From JBFMFE01 sp040752295 (GTDB lineage: Bacteria; UBP15; UBA6099; JBFMBQ01): a stretch of DNA of 6,724 nt. The position numbers were made by a program, and so were the translations under genes. The DNA lies in contig JBFMFE010000286.1 of NCBI GenBank assembly GCA_040752295.1, positions 1 to 6,724 of the forward strand. The letters are read 5' to 3'. Positions within the stretch are counted from its first letter, which is position 1. Each line of letters opens with the position of its first letter. A model generated the notes under the pieces. It saw only the letters and a program-made list of their open reading frames with translations, was not told where the DNA came from and did not search any database. Shown piece after piece: positions 1-4,442 of the stretch.

Positions 1-606
1 GCCCGCGGCGCGCGCGCGGCGCAGGTCCTTGTGCGGCAGGTCCATTATCCGCTGGTCGTTCGTGTAGGAGTGAACCGTGCACATGAGACCGGAGACGATG
101 CCGAAACCGTCGCAGATCACCTTCGCGACGGGAGCGAGGCAGTTGGTGGTGCACGACGCGTTGGATATGACGTGGTGGCGCTCCGGGTCGTACCTGTCGT
201 CGTTGACGCCGAGGACGATTGTGATGTCCTCGTTTTTGGCGGGCGCGGAGATGATCGTCTTTTTCGCCCCTGCGGCGAGGTGCTGTCGGGCTTTCTCGCC
301 GTCCGTGAACAGCCCCGTGGACTCGATGGCGATCTGCACGCCGAGGTCCCTCCAGGGAAGTTCCGCCGGCGATTTCACGCTGAGCACCTTCACGGTCTTT
401 CCGTTGACGACGATGTCGCCGCCCTCGGCTCTCACGTCCGCGTCGAGCGTTCCGTAGTTGGAGTCGTACTTCAGCAGGTGGGCGAGGGTTCCGGCGTCCG
501 TGAGGTCGTTCACGGCGACGATTTCAATGTCGTCCCTGCCCATAGCGGCGCGGAAGGCGTTGCGCCCTATCCTGCCGAAACCGTTGATGCCGACTTTCAC
601 AGCCAT
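1..606 (-). CDS. gap: Type I glyceraldehyde-3-phosphate dehydrogenase, N-terminal 202 residues (cut by left window edge)
   Basis: Cytosolic enzyme of glycolysis and gluconeogenesis. It oxidatively phosphorylates glyceraldehyde-3-phosphate to 1,3-bisphosphoglycerate with NAD+. The ATG at 606 opens MAVKVGINGFGRIGRN, the Rossmann dinucleotide-binding loop. Asp34 in VAVND sits where the NAD ribose is bound. The catalytic cysteine is Cys152 in SNASCTTNC, and the base-acting histidine is His179 in TVHSYTNDQ. The DLP at residues 189-191 matches the Leu-Pro pair typical of NAD-dependent rather than NADP-dependent enzymes, so a catabolic GapA-type role is favoured. The family is about 335 residues, so roughly 130 C-terminal residues lie beyond the edge. 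The frame is open throughout with no stop or frameshift. The text closely resembles Bacillus-type Gap from memory. It follows yvcK after 56 nt in the same direction, and pgk and tpiA would be the expected next genes (inference). Confidence 0.97.
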   Translation of the reverse strand, partial: MAVKVGINGFGRIGRNAFRAAMGRDDIEIVAVNDLTDAGTLAHLLKYDSNYGTLDADVRAEGGDIVVNGKTVKVLSVKSPAELPWRDLGVQIAIESTGLFTDGEKARQHLAAGAKKTIISAPAKNEDITIVLGVNDDRYDPERHHVISNASCTTNCLAPVAKVICDGFGIVSGLMCTVHSYTNDQRIMDLPHKDLRRARAAG

Positions 607-611
607 CGCTG

Positions 612-617
612 CCTCCT
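612..617 (-). promoter_or_regulatory. Strong Shine-Dalgarno site of gap
   Basis: On the minus strand the gap leader reads AGGAGG, then a 5-nt spacer (cagcg), then ATG. This is a full match to the anti-Shine-Dalgarno consensus at usable spacing. It fixes the gap start and contrasts with the weaker sites before the GTG-started genes upstream. High translation of gap independent of yvcK is the likely consequence (inference). Confidence 0.85.
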
Positions 618-640
618 GTGGATGGGATTCACGTGGTTTT

Positions 641-658
641 CACCGCGTAACCGCGGCG
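641..658 (-). other. Small hairpin between yvcK and gap
   Basis: The minus strand can fold CGCCGCG-GTTA-CGCGGTG into a 7-bp stem (one G-U pair) with a 4-nt loop, starting 4 nt after the yvcK stop. It is followed by AAAACC and not a T tract, so it is not a convincing intrinsic terminator. It could protect or separate the yvcK and gap parts of a shared transcript. Random hairpins of this size are common in GC-rich DNA, so support is weak. Confidence 0.3.
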
Positions 659-662
659 CCTT

Positions 663-2057
663 TCAATGGAAACGGCTCTGCCGCCGCCGTTTCCGCTGGT
701 CTTGTCCCACCATTCTAAACCTGCCGATCCACCTGTCAAGTTCGGGCGGAAGCTGGTACGCCGGTATGTTCCTTTCCTGTTTCAGAACCGATACGATGAG
801 TGACGCCAGCTTCGCCGGGTCGTGCCGCGCCACTTCGTCCTCCATTATGAGGTTCTCCTGTACGACGCGGCGGACGCCCAACTTCATGACGTTTTCCAGG
901 TCAAGCTCCACGGGGAACGCGCCCTGGTCCCTGTACCTGTTGATGATGCGGACGGGAAAGGAACTGTTCACGACGACGACGTCAATCGAGCCAGGACCGA
1001 GGACCTTTATGATTTCGGCGGCGTGGCGGGAAGCGGTGTATCCGTCCGTCTCGCCGGGCTGCGTCATGATGTTGCAGACGTATATCCTGAGCGCCTTCGT
1101 TTCCTGCGCCGATTTCCGCACGCGGGGCACAAGGAGATTGGGAATGATGCTGGTGTAGAGGCTGCCGGGACCGATCACGACGGCGTCGGCGCCCATAACT
1201 GCGTCCACCGCCTCGGGGAGCGCGCGGCAGTGCGACGGCGACAGGAAGACGCGCTCGACGGGCTGGGCGGATTTCGTGACGTTCGTCTCGCCCCTCACGA
1301 CCGAGCCGTCCTTCAGTTCCGCGCACAGCGTCACGGGGTCAATCGTGGAGGGCAGAACTTTCCCGCGGATGGCGAGGACCTTGCTCAGTTCCTTGACCGC
1401 GAGATAGAAATCGCCCTTCATCTCGGTCATCGCGGCGAGCAGGATGTTTCCCACCGAGTGATCCTTGAGCGAGCCGTCCCCCTTGAACCTTTTCTGGAAC
1501 AGCTCCACCATCTCGGTTTCCGAATCGGCGAGCGCCGCGAGGCACTGACGCACGTCGCCGGGCGGCAGAATCCTCATCTCCTCCCGCAGTTTGCCGGAGC
1601 TTCCCCCGTCGTCGCTCACGGTGACGACGGCGGTCACGTTCGCGGAAAACTCCTTCAGACCGCGCAGCAGCGAGTGCATCCCCGTGCCGCCGCCGATCCC
1701 CACGATCTTCACGCCGCGCCGCAGGTAGGCGTCCTCGAACAGCTTGTCAACGATCCTGTCGCCCATGCCGGGGTTCAGCAGGTCAATGAACCGCCGGTTG
1801 AGCTTTCTTATGCCGCGTATGATGAAAAAGGCGCCGAGCGCCGCGAGCGTGAACCCGGCGACGCCCTGCCTCACGTACCCCGTCACGAAAAGGTACACGT
1901 CCCGCGGAACGTTCTTGCCGATGATGAAGACCACGCCGACGCTGAAGATAACGACGCCGATTATCACCATGGCGATGTAGCGCTTCACCATCATGCCGGG
2001 GTAGAACCACTTCAGCCCCCTCATGCCGGTGAACCTGCCGTTCGCGCCGCGCGCCAC
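663..2057 (-). CDS. yvcK: Membrane-anchored YvcK-family UDP-GlcNAc-binding regulator (gluconeogenesis factor)
   Basis: YvcK proteins have a CofD-like fold, bind UDP-N-acetylglucosamine, and in Bacillus are needed for growth on gluconeogenic carbon sources and for normal cell shape. The 464-residue product has two hydrophobic segments (about 27-47 and 65-82), then a basic stretch (RGIRKLNRR), and the conserved domain from about residue 116. Seen in that domain: the glycine-rich loop GIGGGTGMH (120-128), SDDGGSSGKLREE (148-160), PPGDVRQCL (165-173), GNILLAA (203-209), GPGSLYTSIIPNLL (296-309) and NIMTQPGET (329-337). Bacillus YvcK is about 320 residues, so the extra length is the N-terminal membrane part plus a basic C-terminal tail (QRKRRRQSRFH). 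The start is GTG, 3 nt after the rapZ stop, which suggests translational coupling. An in-frame ATG at 2024 (residue 12) is an alternative and would keep both membrane segments. Family assignment is firm; the ligand is inferred. Confidence 0.94.
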   Translation of the reverse strand: MARGANGRFTGMRGLKWFYPGMMVKRYIAMVIIGVVIFSVGVVFIIGKNVPRDVYLFVTGYVRQGVAGFTLAALGAFFIIRGIRKLNRRFIDLLNPGMGDRIVDKLFEDAYLRRGVKIVGIGGGTGMHSLLRGLKEFSANVTAVVTVSDDGGSSGKLREEMRILPPGDVRQCLAALADSETEMVELFQKRFKGDGSLKDHSVGNILLAAMTEMKGDFYLAVKELSKVLAIRGKVLPSTIDPVTLCAELKDGSVVRGETNVTKSAQPVERVFLSPSHCRALPEAVDAVMGADAVVIGPGSLYTSIIPNLLVPRVRKSAQETKALRIYVCNIMTQPGETDGYTASRHAAEIIKVLGPGSIDVVVVNSSFPVRIINRYRDQGAFPVELDLENVMKLGVRRVVQENLIMEDEVARHDPAKLASLIVSVLKQERNIPAYQLPPELDRWIGRFRMVGQDQRKRRRQSRFH

Positions 2058-2060
2058 GCG

Positions 2061-2945
2061 TCACACCCCGCTTCTCATGTCGCGGTGTACGACTTTGACT
2101 CCGTATCCGTTGCCCGAAAGCACTTTTTTCAGTTCGTCGGCGATGACCACGGAGCGGTGGAAACCGCCCGTGCACCCGACGGAAACAACGAAGTTCTCCT
2201 TCCCCTCCTCTTTCGCGTGGGAAAGCGAGAACAACACCAGGTCCGAAACGCGCTTCATGAAGCTTCTGGAGACCCTGTGTCTCATCACGAACCCGGCGAC
2301 CTTCTTCGAGCCGCCGCCGACGTTCTTCAGTTCCGGCTGATAGAACGGGTTGGGGAGGAACCGGACGTCGAAAACGAGGTCGGACTCGAGCGGGATGCCG
2401 TACTTGTAGCCGAAGGAAATGATCGTGACGTCCAGCCTGCCGCTGTCCTTCTCGCCGAGCACCGTCCGGAGGAGTTCCCGCTTCAGGTCCCAGGGAGTCA
2501 TCCGGGAGGTGTCAACGTGGTAATCGGCGCGTTCCATGATCCTGCGCAGTTTCCTGCGTTCCTCGTCCAGCCCGGACTGGATGCTGCCGTCGGGACCGGC
2601 GAGCGGGTGGGCGCGCCGGGTTTCCTTGTAGCGGCGTATCAGGACCTCGTCGGACGCGTCCAGAAAGAGGATGTAATACTTGTATTTTTCCTTGTCGAGG
2701 ACGTCGAGCGCCTTGAAGACGTCGTCGAAGAACCTTCCGCCGCGTATGTCGAGCACGAGGACGGCTTTGGTGATTTCCCTCGTGGAGTGGGCGCACAGTT
2801 CGGCGAAGTTGGGTATCAGCGCCGGCGGCAGGTTGTCCACGCAGTAGTACCCCATGTCCTCGAAACACTTGTTTGCGAACGTCTTCCCCGCGCCGGAAAG
2901 CCCCGTGATGATGTAGAAGGTCGCCTTCGCCGTCTTGCGTCTCAT
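2061..2945 (-). CDS. rapZ: RapZ/YvcJ-family nucleotide-binding protein
   Basis: This is a cytosolic P-loop protein that binds ATP/GTP. In enterics RapZ senses glucosamine-6-phosphate and presents the small RNA GlmZ to RNase E; in Bacillus the homologue YvcJ influences competence and its RNA role is unclear. The 294 residues match the usual family length. Walker A is GLSGAGKT (15-22), and a Walker-B-like strand is AVLVLDIRGG (61-70). The C-terminal ligand-binding domain carries DVRFLPNPFY (193-202), the hallmark VGCTGGFHRSV (256-266), and HRDM near the end (287-290). The protein stops at RSGV and lacks the Lys/Arg-rich tail that enteric RapZ uses for RNA binding, so GlmZ-type activity is not expected (inference). 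The ATG at 2945 is preceded by GGGAG with a 9-nt spacer, and a strong promoter lies just upstream. It heads the rapZ-yvcK unit. Confidence 0.96.
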   Translation of the reverse strand: MRRKTAKATFYIITGLSGAGKTFANKCFEDMGYYCVDNLPPALIPNFAELCAHSTREITKAVLVLDIRGGRFFDDVFKALDVLDKEKYKYYILFLDASDEVLIRRYKETRRAHPLAGPDGSIQSGLDEERRKLRRIMERADYHVDTSRMTPWDLKRELLRTVLGEKDSGRLDVTIISFGYKYGIPLESDLVFDVRFLPNPFYQPELKNVGGGSKKVAGFVMRHRVSRSFMKRVSDLVLFSLSHAKEEGKENFVVSVGCTGGFHRSVVIADELKKVLSGNGYGVKVVHRDMRSGV

Positions 2946-2990
2946 GTTCCCCCGCTCCCGAGCGCCGAACGGAGCGCCTGTACGGGTTTG

Positions 2991-3019
2991 ATCTTACCCG
3001 ACGGCGGGGGCGTTTTCAA
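2991..3019 (-). promoter_or_regulatory. Sigma-70/SigA-type promoter of rapZ-yvcK
   Basis: On the minus strand a -35 box TTGAAA (3014-3019) and a -10 box TAAGAT (2991-2996) are separated by exactly 17 bp. Each box differs from consensus at one or two positions, and the pair lies in an otherwise very GC-rich stretch. Transcription would begin near 2984, giving a leader of about 40 nt before the rapZ ATG at 2945. An AT-richer segment lies upstream (3013-3100), as is common for strong promoters. I see no clear operator overlapping it. Confidence 0.75.
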
Positions 3020-3100
3020 CCTGATTGTTCGCAACGCTTTACCGAATCGTAAGCGGCGGGAATGAAATGAGCGGAAAAGGTGAATGATGAATCTGAAATT

Positions 3101-3115
3101 GGGCGCGGCGCGCCC
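3101..3115 (-). terminator. Candidate weak terminator after the hydrolase gene
   Basis: About 50 nt past the hydrolase stop the minus strand reads GGGCGC-GCC-GCGCCC, a perfect 6-bp all-GC stem with a 3-nt loop. It is followed by AATTTCAGATT, which has T-rich patches but no continuous T run. It sits between the end of one gene pair and the promoter of the next, which is where a terminator is expected. The poor T tract keeps confidence low; read-through into rapZ is possible. Confidence 0.35.
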
Positions 3116-3166
3116 CTGCGACCGGGCACGGTCCGGCGCCGGAATCGAATTACGCCGCTCCGAAGG

Positions 3167-4438
3167 TCATGGCGGGTCGGGAGCCGGCTTTTTATCGCGC
3201 CTTTTCAGTCCGTCAATCCTTGTTTCCATCCGCCTGACGGCGTCGTCGGCGAAGGCGGCGGCTTTGGGTCCGGCGCCGAACACGCTGATCGTCCTCTGAA
3301 TTTTTCTTTTGAACTCGCGGGTTTTCCGCCAGTGCGCGTCCGCCGGGAGGTGGTTTTCGAGGATGAAAGTCGTGAAGACGGGCCAGACGTCCCTCAGTGC
3401 CGTGTTGCGGACGAGCAGTCCGAGGTGGTCGTAGTCCTCGAAGGTCACGGTTTCTCTGCGCTCGTGGACGACGTGTGCGGCGAGGTCTTCGCAGCTCTGC
3501 GGGGGCGCGACGTTGTCGCCTCCGCCCGCCACGACGAGCGTCGGTACGTCGAGGGGAACGATCTTTCTGCCGAGCACCTCGCCGCGGCTCTTCTCGCCCT
3601 TCATCAGCGCCTGCGCGAACTCGATCATCAGGTAAACGGTCTCGTTGGCGAGCGCGGAGCGGAAGAACGCGACGCAGGTCTCGCGGTCGAGGTGGTCGAG
3701 GTTCAGGAAGGTGTGCGCGACGAGCCTGAAGCCGGGAAGGTGGAAAAGGAGGTCCACGAGAAACTCCTGGTCGTAGGACAGTTTCCTGCCGCCGCGGATT
3801 CCGAGGGCGTTCATGACGAGGTGCGAGAGCCTGCCGATCGCCTCGATTGGGAGCGGTTCGAGGCGCTGGCGCGCGTGAAGACCGATGACGCGCGCGAGGA
3901 GAAACCCAACGGCTTTCGTGACCGGTTCCGGCGTGTCCATGTACGTGGGCGAGGCGACGGCGGCGAAGGAAATGAGTCCCGACCTGTCCCCGGCGGGCAT
4001 GACGACCATGCCGCCGAGGCTGTGTCCTATCCAGTGGACGCCGCGGGGACGGGCGACCAGCGCGCCGGAGGCGCCGCCGATGAGCCGCGGGACCTGCCCG
4101 ATGACCGCGCGGGCGTATTCGGGGACGTGGGCGACGTGCGCGGAGAAGGACGGTTCGACCTTCACCCTGCGGCTTCCGATGTTCTTGATGACGACGACGA
4201 AGCCCTGGAGAGCGAGGTACTCGGCGATGCTCAGTCCGAACGAGCCGTCCTCGAGAAGCGGCTTGAACGTCCAGGTCTTGGCGTTCGCCGAAAAGCCGTT
4301 GCACAGGAACAGGAACGGGGCGTCCTGCCCGTGGACGAGTTCGGGGGCGCAGAGGACGACGGCGCCGACGTCCGCGCCCGAGTCGAGCGCGAGGCGCGTG
4401 TGAATCCACTTCAGCCCCTGCACCGTCCGTCTGGGCAC
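3167..4438 (-). CDS. Alpha/beta-fold serine hydrolase, substrate unknown
   Basis: A 423-residue protein with the layout of an alpha/beta hydrolase. The oxyanion-hole region is LFLCNGFSANAKTW (43-56). The nucleophile elbow is GHSLGG with Ser140. The likely acid is Asp308 in VVAGGGDNVAPP, and the likely base is His338 in YDHLGLLV. The GGGDN-V-PP and DHLGLLV segments recall the acid and base regions of polyhydroxyalkanoate synthases and class III lipases. The nucleophile is Ser rather than the synthase Cys, so hydrolysis of an ester, perhaps a lipid, is more likely than polymerisation (inference). No signal peptide is visible. A C-terminal tail (about 361-423) is basic, probably helical, and ends in KKPAPDPP. 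The GTG start lies 4 nt after the ftsK stop, with AGGGG about 14 nt upstream; a GTG at 4423 is an alternative start. I cannot name the gene. Confidence 0.85.
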   Translation of the reverse strand: MPRRTVQGLKWIHTRLALDSGADVGAVVLCAPELVHGQDAPFLFLCNGFSANAKTWTFKPLLEDGSFGLSIAEYLALQGFVVVIKNIGSRRVKVEPSFSAHVAHVPEYARAVIGQVPRLIGGASGALVARPRGVHWIGHSLGGMVVMPAGDRSGLISFAAVASPTYMDTPEPVTKAVGFLLARVIGLHARQRLEPLPIEAIGRLSHLVMNALGIRGGRKLSYDQEFLVDLLFHLPGFRLVAHTFLNLDHLDRETCVAFFRSALANETVYLMIEFAQALMKGEKSRGEVLGRKIVPLDVPTLVVAGGGDNVAPPQSCEDLAAHVVHERRETVTFEDYDHLGLLVRNTALRDVWPVFTTFILENHLPADAHWRKTREFKRKIQRTISVFGAGPKAAAFADDAVRRMETRIDGLKRRDKKPAPDPP

Positions 4439-4442
4439 CGCT

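Noticed and set aside
617..625. DnaA-box-like TCCACA sequence in the gap leader
   Set aside because: It has two mismatches to the consensus, is a single copy, and has no AT-rich unwinding region nearby, so it is no evidence of an origin.
637..666. TTGAAA at the yvcK stop (661-666, minus strand) as a gap promoter
   Set aside because: At 17 or 18 bp spacing the -10 positions read GTGAAA or TGAAAA, which match the consensus poorly. gap may be transcribed from the rapZ promoter or from inside yvcK.
822..3065. Very long open frame on the plus strand (747 codons) spanning rapZ and yvcK
   Set aside because: It lies antisense to two confidently identified genes and crosses the rapZ promoter gap. 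Its translation is a His/Asp/Val/Arg-rich composition with no recognisable domain, as expected when GC-rich codons suppress stops on the other strand.
3133..3142. CCGGCGCCGG palindrome after the hydrolase gene
   Set aside because: It is self-complementary with no loop space or T tract, so it is not a terminator by itself, and short GC palindromes are common here.
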